Positions 37,795 to 45,485 of a stretch of DNA of 64,000 bases are shown one piece after another. The stretch lies in NCBI GenBank assembly GCA_963758555.1, contig CAVWVW010000003.1, forward strand, positions 2,108,001 to 2,172,000, written 5' to 3'. Positions within the stretch are counted from its first letter, which is position 1, and each line of letters begins with the position of its first letter. Under the pieces are notes generated by a model that was not told the origin of the DNA, searched no databases, and saw only the letters and a list, made by a program, of their open reading frames with translations. The DNA is from CAIUMH01 sp963758555. GTDB lineage: Bacteria; Actinomycetota; Acidimicrobiia; Acidimicrobiales; RAAP-2. Made by a program: the position numbers and the translations under genes.

Positions 37795-38773
37795 TCAGGG
37801 GCGAGCCGCCGCAAACGCCCGCAGCTCACGTGCGACGTCTGGTCCGGAGGCGTTGTACATCACCTCGGCGTAGCCAGCGTCGCTGATGGCTTGGAGCTGG
37901 TCTCGGATCTCGGGTGGCTCACCGACCATCGTGGCCACGTCGATGTGCTCGAGGAGCCGCTCGTCTCGCTCCGTCAGGTGCGTGACGTGCCCCTCAAAGG
38001 TCAAGAGGTGCCGCTCCTCCTCAGGTGCGAGCGCCTCGATGGCCTCGCGCCACTGACGCCCGCCCGCCATGGCGTCGACCTGCTCCGCGCCTCCGATCGA
38101 GTACGCGGTGTGCCAGCCCATCACTCGCCACGGTCCGATCGCCTGACGGACCCGTGAGGAGGCTCGGTCCTCACCCGGGTCGAGGACGGTGCCCGAGACC
38201 ATGGTGGCGGTGGGCAGACTCGGATGAACCGGCCCGCCGATGGTCCCCTCAGCCACGTCGGGGGCTCGCTCGTTGCCTCGTGGACCCAACACGCTCAGCC
38301 AGAGCGGGATCTCGAGGGGTCGGGGGGCCGCCAGCTCGAGGGGCGTGGAGCATCCGAGCGGGCTTGCCCTCGAGGATCACCGTCTCGCCCGCCAAGAGCC
38401 CTCGAACGGCCTGGACGTAGGTGAAGAGCCGATCCAAGCTGATCGGCTTCTGCCCGAGCGTCTTGCGCGAGGTGTAGCCGGTGCCGAAGGCAGCTCGCAG
38501 CCGTCCTCCTGAGAGCCGCGCCACCGTGGCCAGGCCAGACGCCATCGCCATCTCCGAGCGCTGCGAAGGGATGAGCACAGCGGTCGAGAGCCCGATCGTG
38601 CTGGTGCGCTCTGCGGCCAAGGCCAAGTGGACGAAGGCGTCTTCCCACAGTGGCGCCGAGTCGAAGATCCAGACGCGGTCGTAGCCCAGCTCCTCGGCCA
38701 GAACCGCCAGCTCAGCGAACTCGGGACCGGGGGGCAACCCACAGGAGAGCTCGAGAGCGCTCACCGATGCCAC
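37795..38773 (-). CDS. LLM-class (F420-dependent-type) flavin oxidoreductase, one frameshift near 38345
   Basis: About 325 aa; span 3n+1. First frame: LAVLAEELGYDRVWIFDS, LAAERTSTIGLSTAVLIPS, GGRLRAAFGTGYTSRKTLG, EGKPARMLHAPR; the second frame gives LEIPLWLSVLGPRGN and then GPWRVMGWHTAYSIGG and EIRDQLQAISDAGYAEVMYN. This is the TIM-barrel luciferase-like monooxygenase family, which in actinobacteria often uses F420. The likely role is oxidation or reduction of a small organic substrate. It converges with the SnoaL gene. Confidence 0.85.
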
Positions 38774-38909
38774 CGTCCTCGTGCGTCGTCGTGCTCGTGC
38801 TGCTCGCCCACCGGTGCCCCCTCGTCGCGCTCGATGGACAGGCCAGCGAATGCCGGCTCACGGCGCGCACTGCTTTGATCATGCCAAAGCGAGCGCGAGC
38901 GCCGCGGGC

Positions 38910-39704
38910 TCAGGTCGAGCTGATCTCGCCTGGCGGCACGGTGGCCTCGGCCACCGGGGTGTGGGTGGAGCGGACCACGCCGCCCGAGCGCTCCGCCGTG
39001 ATGGCGAACGCCGTCAGCGAGGAGGTCGCATCGAGCGTGAACGGCACGGTCTGAGGATCGTTGCCGAGCACACCGAGCGAGATGGCTCGACCGTCGATGA
39101 CGCCCCAGAGCTGGTAGGTCTCCTTGTCCGAGAGCGACGCCAGCGTGCCGTTGACCAAGAAGGCCTGGCCCGAGGGCTGCACGACGAGCACGGCGGCAGC
39201 CTTGCCTGAGCTCGAGCTGCCGGCCAGGGTGATCCGCTTGGAGTTCGGGTCGAGCAGGGCAGTCTGAACCGCTCTGGTGATGCCCGTCTTCGTGCTGAGC
39301 GCGCTCAGCTGGTTGACCTTGCCCTGGAGGTGGTTGACCTGGGCGCCGGCGAACAGCGCCAGGGCCACGGCGACGGCGGCGACGCCCAGCGTGACGCGCA
39401 TCGCCCAGCTGACCCGACGACCCGATCGCTTCGCGCGCTCGCGTGAGAGGTCAGCGACCGGAGAGCCCACCAGGGGCTGCTCCTCTCCGGGGCTCCCCGT
39501 GTTCGCAGCGATCGAATCCCACAGGCCAGCGGGCGCTTCTCCCCCCACCCCGCTCAGCAGACCAGCCATCTCATAGTGCTCAGCCAGCTCGGCCGCGCAG
39601 CGGGGGCACTCCTCGACGTGCGCTTCGACGGCACGAGCCTCATCGGCATCGACGGCGTCGAGCGCATAGGCACCGAGCAGCTCGGCGATCTCATCGTGTG
39701 TCAC
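38910..39704 (-). CDS. RskA-like anti-sigma factor, membrane-anchored
   Basis: 264 aa from GTG 39704, overlapping the sigma-factor stop (GTGA). The N-terminal zinc anti-sigma domain has His29-x3-Cys33-xx-Cys36 (VEAHVEECPRC). One membrane segment at about 101-121 (AMRVTLGVAAVAVALALFAG) is followed by an extracytoplasmic domain with the RskA_C pattern (GKAAAVLVVQPSGQAFLV, YQLWGVIDG). It holds the ECF sigma factor at the membrane until regulated proteolysis. Confidence 0.93.
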   Translation of the reverse strand: MTHDEIAELLGAYALDAVDADEARAVEAHVEECPRCAAELAEHYEMAGLLSGVGGEAPAGLWDSIAANTGSPGEEQPLVGSPVADLSRERAKRSGRRVSWAMRVTLGVAAVAVALALFAGAQVNHLQGKVNQLSALSTKTGITRAVQTALLDPNSKRITLAGSSSSGKAAAVLVVQPSGQAFLVNGTLASLSDKETYQLWGVIDGRAISLGVLGNDPQTVPFTLDATSSLTAFAITAERSGGVVRSTHTPVAEATVPPGEISST

Positions 39705-40279
39705 TGCACCTCTCCTATGGGCTCACCTTGCAGGTGGTGCAGGGCGGCGCGCATGCGCTTCAGGCCCGCCCTGATCCGACTCTTGACCGTCCCCTCGGGC
39801 TCGCCTTGCCGCTCGGCGATCTCACGGTAGGTGAAGCCCTCGAAGTAGGCGAGCTCGATGGCCGAGCGCTCCCGCTCCGGCAAGGTCTCGAGCGCGGTGC
39901 GCACCTGGTCGGCGGCGGCGAGGTCCCAGACGTGGCGCTCGAGGTCGTAGCCCTGGTTCGCCGTCTCACGGGCGCTGCGCTCCTCACGAGCGACCCTGGC
40001 CGACTCCGAGCGGATCTGATCGACCGCACGGTTGTGCGCGATGGCGTTCAAGTAGCTGCGCAGCCCTGCGCGCGAGGCGTCGAAGCGCTCGGGCTCTCTC
40101 CAGAGCCGCAAGAACACGTCCTGGGTGATCTCGTCAGCCAGCGCGTCCGAGCGCACGACCCGCTTGGTCAGCGCCCAGACTGCACCCCCGTGCCGGCGAT
40201 ACACCTCGGCGAGGGCGGGCTCTTGATAGCGGCCGATGGCCACCACGAGGGCGGCGTCGCTGGCGGTCTCGAGATCGAT
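39701..40279 (-). CDS. ECF-type RNA polymerase sigma factor, SigK-like
   Basis: 192 aa from ATG 40279; the frame extends upstream, but that extension crosses the promoter. Region 2: PALAEVYRRHGGAVWALTKRV, ADEITQDVFLRLWREPERF; region 4: LPERERSAIELAYFEGFTYREIAERQGEPEGTVKSRI (cut). It is coupled to the RskA-type anti-sigma gene, as in mycobacterial sigK-rskA. A SigK-like promoter (TCATCC-N15-CCGTAG) lies just upstream, so it probably drives itself and the divergent cupredoxin gene. The signal is unknown. Confidence 0.93.
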   Translation of the reverse strand: MDLETASDAALVVAIGRYQEPALAEVYRRHGGAVWALTKRVVRSDALADEITQDVFLRLWREPERFDASRAGLRSYLNAIAHNRAVDQIRSESARVAREERSARETANQGYDLERHVWDLAAADQVRTALETLPERERSAIELAYFEGFTYREIAERQGEPEGTVKSRIRAGLKRMRAALHHLQGEPIGEVQ

Positions 40280-40290
40280 CATCACTCCCT

Positions 40291-40317
40291 CTACGGAGCC
40301 CGCTTCTCCCTGGATGA
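40291..40317 (-). promoter_or_regulatory. SigK-like ECF promoter of the sigma gene
   Basis: On the minus strand TCATCC (40317-40312), a 15-base spacer and CCGTAG (40296-40291) stand 11 bases before the sigma ATG. The mycobacterial SigK consensus is CCATCC, about 17 bases, CCGAAT. The short distance implies a nearly leaderless transcript and autoregulation. Confidence 0.6.
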
Positions 40318-40352
40318 CAAAACTTCGGCGCCAAGAAATCTTCCCACGTTCG

Positions 40353-40379
40353 TCATCCAATCGCGGCTTCGCTCCGAAT
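40353..40379 (+). promoter_or_regulatory. SigK-like ECF promoter of the cupredoxin gene
   Basis: TCATCC (40353-40358), a 15-base spacer, and CCGAAT (40374-40379), exactly the SigK -10 sequence, eight bases before the ATG at 40388. It has the same element spacing as the divergent sigma promoter 36 bases away. Confidence 0.65.
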
Positions 40380-40387
40380 ACCCCTCG

Positions 40388-40804
40388 ATGACCACCACAC
40401 GACAGTCCAGAAGCCCCAAACGCCGACTGGCTCTCCTCCTCGGAGCGCTCGCCCTGCCGGTCGCCCTCGCCGCTTGCGGCTCGTCGATGAGCTCAGGCTC
40501 GAGCGCCGGCACGTCGGGCACCGGGTCGTCGAGCACGCCAAGCGTGTCCGCCCACCCCGCCATCACCATCAGCAACTTCATGTTCAGCCCGATGCGGATC
40601 ACGGTCAAAGAGGGGGCGTCCGTGATGGTGACGAACAAGGACAACGTCACCCACACGCTCACCTCGACGAACGGAGCCTTCAACACCCACAACATCCCGG
40701 GCTCCTCGACGGTCAGCTTCACCGCTCCCATGAAGCCCGGGACCTACACCTACATCTGCTCGATCCACCAGTACATGACCGGAGCGATCGTCGTCCAGAA
40801 GTGA
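40388..40804 (+). CDS. Cupredoxin (plastocyanin/azurin-like) lipoprotein
   Basis: 138 aa from ATG 40388. Lipoprotein signal: RRLALLLGALALPVALAAC with lipobox Cys30, then a Ser/Gly linker to about residue 55. The copper site is complete: His89 (NVTHT), Cys124 and His127 (YICSIH), Met130 (QYM), a type 1 blue-copper set. It is membrane-anchored on the outside and probably carries electrons. It opens an operon with two ferritin-like proteins. Confidence 0.93.
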   Translation: MTTTRQSRSPKRRLALLLGALALPVALAACGSSMSSGSSAGTSGTGSSSTPSVSAHPAITISNFMFSPMRITVKEGASVMVTNKDNVTHTLTSTNGAFNTHNIPGSSTVSFTAPMKPGTYTYICSIHQYMTGAIVVQK

Positions 40805-40864
40805 GCCGCACTCGACTCGTCTAGCTGTCCCATCAATCCAATCCCCCACCAGGAGGTAGTACCC

Positions 40865-41734
40865 ATGACACCGCAACCGAAGGGTCTCACCGAGATCGAT
40901 GAGCACAAGCTCCTCGACCTCGTTGAAGAGTCAGCTGATCTGCACGCTGACTCGATGCGAGGCATCGCCGAGCCTCTCGACGAGATGGTCGAGCTCGACC
41001 ATGAGCGTCGCCTCGAGCAGCCTGACCCCGACGAGACGAGCGCCTTCACCCGCGCTCGAGACGCCCAGCTCACGAAGGCCTTCGGCGGCAAGATGCTCGT
41101 TGCCGCTGGCGCTGGAGCAGCGCTCGTGGGTCTCATGTCGACCGACGCCTTTGCGTCCTCGCCCACCAACGTCCAGATCCTGCAGACCGCAGCATCGATC
41201 GAGAACCTTGCGGTGGCCACCTACGGCGTCGCCCTCACGCTCCCGTTCATCGGCGGCACCGAGGCCAACCCGGTGGTCAAGACCTTCGCCACCATGACCA
41301 TGAGCCAGCACCAGCAGCACGGCCAGGCGTTCAACGCAGCCATCGCTCGCCTGGGCGGCACGAAGCAGACCAACCCCGATCCTGCACTCCTGGCGGTGGT
41401 CAACCAGGCCAAGCCGGGCTTGACCAGCGCCGGACCCGTCGTGGCCCTAGCGCTGGAGCTGGAGCAGGGTGCGGCGGAGACCTACGTGGCCAACGTGTCG
41501 GCTCTCACCGACAACAACGCCCAAGCGCTCACCGCCAGCATCATGGGTGTCGAGGCGCAGCACGCTGCGATCCTCCGTGCGGTCCAGGCTCTTGTCGAGG
41601 GCAACGATGCCGCCGACATCACCTTGCCGCCTCCGGTCGCCTCGTTGCCTGCTGCGGCAGGCTCCGTCGGCTTCCCCGATGCGTTCTTCCCCACCAACCA
41701 GGCTCGACCTGCAACTGAAGGAGCAGTCAAGTGA
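40865..41734 (+). CDS. Ferritin-like domain protein, exported or membrane-anchored
   Basis: 289 aa, ATG preceded by AGGAGGTAG. A hydrophobic segment (KMLVAAGAGAALVGLMST) at about residues 77-95 follows a charged 75-residue N-terminus; no twin-arginine is present. The C-terminal four-helix ferritin-like domain (PF13668 type) has ASIENLAVATYGVAL, MSQHQQHGQAFN, ALELEQGAAETYV and GVEAQHAAILRAV, the Glu/His residues of a possible diiron site. Function unknown. The stop overlaps the next gene (GTGA). Confidence 0.85.
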   Translation: MTPQPKGLTEIDEHKLLDLVEESADLHADSMRGIAEPLDEMVELDHERRLEQPDPDETSAFTRARDAQLTKAFGGKMLVAAGAGAALVGLMSTDAFASSPTNVQILQTAASIENLAVATYGVALTLPFIGGTEANPVVKTFATMTMSQHQQHGQAFNAAIARLGGTKQTNPDPALLAVVNQAKPGLTSAGPVVALALELEQGAAETYVANVSALTDNNAQALTASIMGVEAQHAAILRAVQALVEGNDAADITLPPPVASLPAAAGSVGFPDAFFPTNQARPATEGAVK

Positions 41735-42552
41735 CCAACGAAGAGCAGAAGCCTCAAGAGCTCGGGATCTCCGAAGCTGAGCTGACGGCCATGACCAGCG
41801 ACTTGGACCAGATGCACCGGGACGCGTCGCTGCCCACGCTCACCGAATCGGTGGACGAGTGGGTGAGCGCCAACAAGGACGAGGAGGCCAAGAGCGCGAA
41901 GGGTGGCGCCAGCCGTCGCACCTTCCTCCTCGGGACAGGAGCTGCCGCCGTGGGCGGCTTGCTCCTCGCCGCCTGCGGCTCGTCGAGCTCGAGCTCGACG
42001 ACCACCACGGCCGCTGGAGGCGCCACCGGAGCCAAGTACCCGGCCAACCTGACCGGAGATCTCAAGGTCGCCGCCCTGGCCGCCAGCTTGGAGAACCTCG
42101 CGGTGTACACCTACACCGCGGGGATCGCGGCAGCGACCGCCGGCAAGCTCGGCACCGTGCCGCCCGCCATCGTGAGCTTCGCCACGACGGCGCGCAGCCA
42201 GCACATGGATCACGCTGCGGCGTGGAACGCCGTGCTGACCGGAGCGGGCAAGACCAAGGTGACCGAGACCGACCCCGTGCTGACCCCGGTGATCCAGAAG
42301 ATGTTCGCCAAGGTCACCGACATCACGGGATTGGCCGAGCTGGCCCTCGAGGTCGAGGAGGGAGCGGGTGCCACCTACCAAAGTGGGATCGGCGCACTGA
42401 CGTCTCCCAAGGGCGTCGCTGCGGCGGCGAGCATCCAGCCGGTTGAGCTCCAGCACGCAGCGATCCTGCTCTTCGTGCTGGGCCAGTATCCGGTGCCAAA
42501 TGCGTTCAGCCCGACGAGCAACGCAAGGCCGCTCACCGACCTGAACACCTGA
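41731..42552 (+). CDS. Tat-exported ferritin-like lipoprotein
   Basis: 273 aa, GTG 41731 overlapping the previous stop. A Tat lipoprotein signal lies after a 60-residue N-terminal region: SRRTFLLGTGAAAVGGLL (Arg62-Arg63) and lipobox LAAC with Cys82, then a Ser/Thr linker. The ferritin-like domain parallels the previous protein: ASLENLAVYTYTAGI, ARSQHMDHAAAWN, ALEVEEGAGATYQ, PVELQHAAILLFV. It is a likely substrate of the TatABC encoded 1 kb downstream. Its redox or metal role with the cupredoxin is inferred from the operon. Confidence 0.88.
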   Translation: MTNEEQKPQELGISEAELTAMTSDLDQMHRDASLPTLTESVDEWVSANKDEEAKSAKGGASRRTFLLGTGAAAVGGLLLAACGSSSSSSTTTTAAGGATGAKYPANLTGDLKVAALAASLENLAVYTYTAGIAAATAGKLGTVPPAIVSFATTARSQHMDHAAAWNAVLTGAGKTKVTETDPVLTPVIQKMFAKVTDITGLAELALEVEEGAGATYQSGIGALTSPKGVAAAASIQPVELQHAAILLFVLGQYPVPNAFSPTSNARPLTDLNT

Positions 42553-42579
42553 GAAGCACCCCCTCCTCAGGGCGGAGAG

Positions 42580-42620
42580 ACCCAGGGTCTGGCCACGGTC
42601 AGATCCTGGGTTTCTTTTCG
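42580..42620 (+). terminator. Rho-independent terminator after the ferritin-like operon
   Basis: A 12-bp stem with one G-U pair (42580-42591 ACCCAGGGTCTG, 42600-42611 CAGATCCTGGGT) and an 8-base loop is followed by TTCTTTTCG. It lies 28 bases after the stop and closes the cupredoxin/ferritin-like unit. Confidence 0.85.
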
Positions 42621-42638
42621 CGTAATCGGGTAATCAGA

Positions 42639-42666
42639 TGATCCACGACGTCGCTGGCGACGTATC
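42639..42666 (+). promoter_or_regulatory. ECF-type promoter of the diiron-protein gene
   Basis: TGATCC (42639-42644), 16 bases, CGTATC (42661-42666), six bases before ATG 42673. The segment ATCCAC...GGCGACGTATC is shared with the region before tatA. It implies a leaderless transcript under the same ECF sigma factor. Confidence 0.5.
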
Positions 42667-42672
42667 ACTTCC

Positions 42673-43452
42673 ATGACTGCGACCAATGACACCCTCTTCC
42701 GCCGATCAGAGCGGCTCGAGGTCTCTGACCTCGACTTTCATGCGTTCGCTGAGGTGCCCCTCGACGACGACGCGCTGCGCTGTCTGCGCTACATGCACGA
42801 CGTGGAGCACCACACCATCTGCTATCTGCGTGACGTCCTCGTCACCAGAGCGCACGCCGACCCGGAGATCACGGCGTTCCTCTCCTGCTGGGTCTATGAG
42901 GAGCTCTGGCACGGCGATGCCCTCGGCCAGGTCCTGGCCGCCCATGGAGAAGCAGGTGGCGACGAGCGCATCGCACCCTTGCGCAAGGCGCTCCCCAAGC
43001 GCGACAAGCTCCGCCCCCTGACCTTCAACCTGGCCTCCGCTGCCACGCGCCACATCGTGGCCGTCCAGATGGCGTGGGGGGCCGTCAACGAGTGGACCAC
43101 CCAAGCCGCCTACGCCCGCCTGGCGGCTCGGACCAAGCACCCGGTGCTCACCGAGCTGCTCAAGCGGATCATGAAGCAAGAGGGCCGGCACATCGACTTC
43201 TACTCCCGTCAAGCCCGAGACAGGCTGAGTGCGAGCAAGCGTGCCCGCAAGCTCACCCGCTATGCGCTCTCCCACTTCTGGGGACCCGTCGGCTCAGGCG
43301 TCATGCCCGATGAGGAGGTTGCCTTCATGGCCACCTACCTCTTTGGCGACGACGCCGGCCAGGCCGCCGCAGCGAGGGTCGACATGCAGATCGATCGCCT
43401 TGCAGGTCTCGAGGGCCTCGAGCTCTTGACGAGCTCCGCCCAAGCCAGCTGA
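42673..43452 (+). CDS. Ferritin-like diiron protein (acyl-ACP desaturase/R2-like)
   Basis: 259 aa. Diiron ligands are well placed in a four-helix bundle: Glu45 (DVEHHTICY), Glu77-xx-His80 (YEELWHGD), Glu140 (VNEWTTQAAY) and Glu170-xx-His173 (KQEGRHIDFY), the two ExxH pairs of the desaturase/ribonucleotide-reductase-R2 superfamily. No signal peptide. Possible roles are fatty-acyl desaturation or N-/C-oxygenation; the size is smaller than plant-type DesA. It has its own ECF-like promoter and lies between the ferritin-like and tat genes. Confidence 0.85.
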   Translation: MTATNDTLFRRSERLEVSDLDFHAFAEVPLDDDALRCLRYMHDVEHHTICYLRDVLVTRAHADPEITAFLSCWVYEELWHGDALGQVLAAHGEAGGDERIAPLRKALPKRDKLRPLTFNLASAATRHIVAVQMAWGAVNEWTTQAAYARLAARTKHPVLTELLKRIMKQEGRHIDFYSRQARDRLSASKRARKLTRYALSHFWGPVGSGVMPDEEVAFMATYLFGDDAGQAAAARVDMQIDRLAGLEGLELLTSSAQAS

Positions 43453-43493
43453 AGGCCGAGCTCAAGGACCTCTCAAGATTCTCTGAGCTTTCG

Positions 43494-43522
43494 TCATCCA
43501 CCTCGGCGACCGGCGACGTATC
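43494..43522 (+). promoter_or_regulatory. ECF-type promoter upstream of tatA
   Basis: TCATCC (43494-43499), a 17-base spacer, CGTATC (43517-43522), matching the element before the diiron gene. It lies 71 bases before the tatA start. The export genes may therefore be induced together with their putative substrates. Confidence 0.5.
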
Positions 43523-43593
43523 GCTTGTGATGGTCGATGACCGTCGAGCGTGAGGCGACAACCGGTCGCTGCGCATGAGCACTGGAGGCAGAG

Positions 43594-43797
43594 ATGGTCG
43601 CAGAGATCTTCGGCATGGACGGCGTCATCGTCGTCATCGTGATTGCAGTGGTGCTGTTCGGCAGCAGTCAGATCCCCAAGCTGGCTCGTTCGCTCGGCTC
43701 AGCACAGAAGGAGTTCAAGAAGGGCATCGTCGAGGGCTCGACCGAGCAGAGCGCTCCCAAGGTCGTCATCGCCGAGGTCACACCCACCGACCGCTGA
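43594..43797 (+). CDS. tatA: Twin-arginine translocase subunit TatA/E
   Basis: 67 aa, start after GGAGGCAGAG. A short N-terminus and one membrane helix (VIVVIVIAVVLFGSSQIP) lead into the amphipathic helix KLARSLGSAQKEFKKGIVEG, with the FG hinge typical of TatA. It forms the pore component for folded protein export. It is followed by tatB after 30 bases. Confidence 0.95.
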   Translation: MVAEIFGMDGVIVVIVIAVVLFGSSQIPKLARSLGSAQKEFKKGIVEGSTEQSAPKVVIAEVTPTDR

Positions 43798-43827
43798 GAC
43801 GAGAGCAGAGACGAGAGCAGAGACGAC
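43796..43827 (+). repeat. 12-bp tandem repeat between tatA and tatB
   Basis: GAGACGAGAGCA occurs twice (43796-43807, 43808-43819) and partly a third time up to the base before the tatB ATG. It fills the whole intergenic space and supplies purine-rich ribosome-binding sequence. Length variation here would change spacing or tatB translation. Confidence 0.8.
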
Positions 43828-44250
43828 ATGTTCCTCGACCCGATGAAGCTGCTGGTGATCTCTGTGGTCGCCATCATGGTGCTCGGCCCTGAGCACCTTC
43901 CGAAGATGGCGCGCAAGTTCAGCACCCTGCGCACCCAGCTGTCGATGGTGAACAAGCGACTGGAAGCTGAGGCGAGAGCGCTCGTGCCGGATCTCCCCGA
44001 CATGAGCGGTCTCACCTCGGCCCTCCGCTCGCCGTCCGCCCTGCTTGATCACCTGTCTGCATCCGTCGAGACGCCAGAGTCTCCACCGCAGAACGCTGCC
44101 GTCGAGCCGACCTTCAACGCCGAGCCGAGCGCTCGACCGGCGCCCGTGATCGATCCCTTCGATCACTGGCCCCGCAGCCAGGTCGATGAGCCAGAGGCAC
44201 TCCCGAGCCCGCCCGACCGCGACGCTGTCCGCGCCGCGTCGCTCAACTGA
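43828..44250 (+). CDS. tatB: Twin-arginine translocase subunit TatB
   Basis: 140 aa. N-terminal membrane helix KLLVISVVAIMVLGPEHLP with the Glu-His-Leu-Pro that marks TatB, then the amphipathic helix KMARKFSTLRTQLSMVNKRL and a variable Pro-rich tail. With TatC it forms the receptor for twin-arginine signals such as that of the product of 41731. The ATG lies directly after the 12-bp repeats. Confidence 0.93.
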   Translation: MFLDPMKLLVISVVAIMVLGPEHLPKMARKFSTLRTQLSMVNKRLEAEARALVPDLPDMSGLTSALRSPSALLDHLSASVETPESPPQNAAVEPTFNAEPSARPAPVIDPFDHWPRSQVDEPEALPSPPDRDAVRAASLN

Positions 44251-44259
44251 GAAGGTTGC

Positions 44260-45036
44260 ATGAACCTCGGCACGATCAGGACGGCACACGCCGACGCCCC
44301 ACAGCCGGTGGCGATGCCGCTCGGCGGCCACCTCCGAGAGGTCCGTCGCCGCTTGGGCTTCATCCTGATCGCCATGGCTGTCTCGGGCGTGGTGGCCTTC
44401 ATTGCCTATCCCGCCATCCTCCACACGCTCGAGGCTCCTTATTGCCGCGTGAGCAACCACTGCCGTCTCTACGTCACCGGACCACTTGACGGCCTGGCCC
44501 TGCGGATCAAGATCGCGGCCTACAGCGCGCTGGCCATGTCACTCCCCGTCATCTTCTGGCAAGGCTGGCGGTTCATCGCTCCGGGACTGACTCGTAAGGA
44601 GAAGCGCTCCGTCCTGCCCTTCGTGGCTGTCTCGATCGTGATGTTCTTAGGCGGCGTGCTGATGGCCTACGCGATCTTCCCCCACGCCTTGAAGTTCTTA
44701 GGTTCCGTCGGGGGACCGTCGCTCGGCCAGCTGTACAACCCGGTGAGCTACCTGGGCCTGATCTTGGCCCTGATGCTGGTCTTCGGCATCACCTTCGAGT
44801 TCCCGGTCGTCCTGGTCGCGTTGGAGCTGACCCGAGTCGTCACCCCTCGCCAGCTGGCCAAGGTCCGCCGCTGGGCCATCGTGGCCATCGTCATCGTGGC
44901 CGCCGTGGTCACACCGAGCGGCGATCCGCTCTCGATGTTCGCCCTTGCGCTCCCGCTCTATGCCTTCTACGAGATCTCCATCCTCATCGGACGGATCGCC
45001 CTCCGAGAGCCCAAGACAACCCCGCTCGAGGTGTGA
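44260..45036 (+). CDS. tatC: Twin-arginine translocase subunit TatC
   Basis: 258 aa with six hydrophobic segments. Motifs: MPLGGHLREVRRRL at the N-terminus (signal-peptide contact; the usual Glu is in HLREVR), FWQGWRFIAPGLTRKEKR, and YLGLILALMLVFGITFEFPV, followed by RRWAIVAIVIVAAVVTPSGDP. This is the multispanning receptor of the Tat pathway. Nine bases separate it from tatB. The stop TGA directly abuts the stop of a small convergent gene. Confidence 0.96.
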   Translation: MNLGTIRTAHADAPQPVAMPLGGHLREVRRRLGFILIAMAVSGVVAFIAYPAILHTLEAPYCRVSNHCRLYVTGPLDGLALRIKIAAYSALAMSLPVIFWQGWRFIAPGLTRKEKRSVLPFVAVSIVMFLGGVLMAYAIFPHALKFLGSVGGPSLGQLYNPVSYLGLILALMLVFGITFEFPVVLVALELTRVVTPRQLAKVRRWAIVAIVIVAAVVTPSGDPLSMFALALPLYAFYEISILIGRIALREPKTTPLEV

Positions 45037-45324
45037 TCAGGCGAAGGACAAGAAGCCTGAGGTGATGCAGAGTCCGAAGGCGTCGATGACCAAGAAGCCG
45101 ACGATGACCAGGGCGACCACCGCGCCGGGCCACGAGCCAGAGCGCCTCGTCCTCGGCGTCGGCATGTACCAGTCGGGCAGCAACTCAGGTGACGAGCCGG
45201 CGTGGGGCGTCCATGGCACCGCGTCGGGATCGAGTGGCGCTCTCGGATCGGCAGCCAGGGCGAGGGCCTCAAGCTCCTCGTCGGAGATGAGCAGCTCGCT
45301 GGATCCTGCTGGATGGTCTTGCAT
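45037..45324 (-). CDS. Small single-span membrane protein of unknown function
   Basis: 95 aa. An acidic N-terminal part (LLISDEELEALALAADPRA) and a Pro-rich middle lead to one C-terminal membrane helix (PGAVVALVIVGFLVIDAFGL). It converges end to end with tatC with no intergenic base. I do not recognise a family. The codon pattern and the clean membrane helix support it being real. Confidence 0.65.
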   Translation of the reverse strand: MQDHPAGSSELLISDEELEALALAADPRAPLDPDAVPWTPHAGSSPELLPDWYMPTPRTRRSGSWPGAVVALVIVGFLVIDAFGLCITSGFLSFA

Positions 45325-45431
45325 CGCGTCCCCCTGATCTCACGGTCGATCTTGCCAGACCCGCTCGCTTCGAGCCGGTCGGGACCTCACCCACTTCTAG
45401 GCTTGCTCTGACGAGGGATGAGGAGCTCGCC

Positions 45432-45482
45432 ATGCACAGGCCTTTGATCGCTGACCCCTCCACCCTGCTCAGGCGTCGCTGA
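45432..45482 (+). CDS. Possible 16-residue leader peptide upstream of the YHS permease
   Basis: ATG 45432 follows a good ribosome site (GGATGAGGAGCTCGCC) and encodes MHRPLIADPSTLLRRR, ending TGA three bases before the permease ATG at 45486, which has no site of its own. Translation of the permease may depend on termination of this leader. No other evidence supports the peptide. Confidence 0.4.
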   Translation: MHRPLIADPSTLLRRR

Positions 45483-45485
45483 GCC

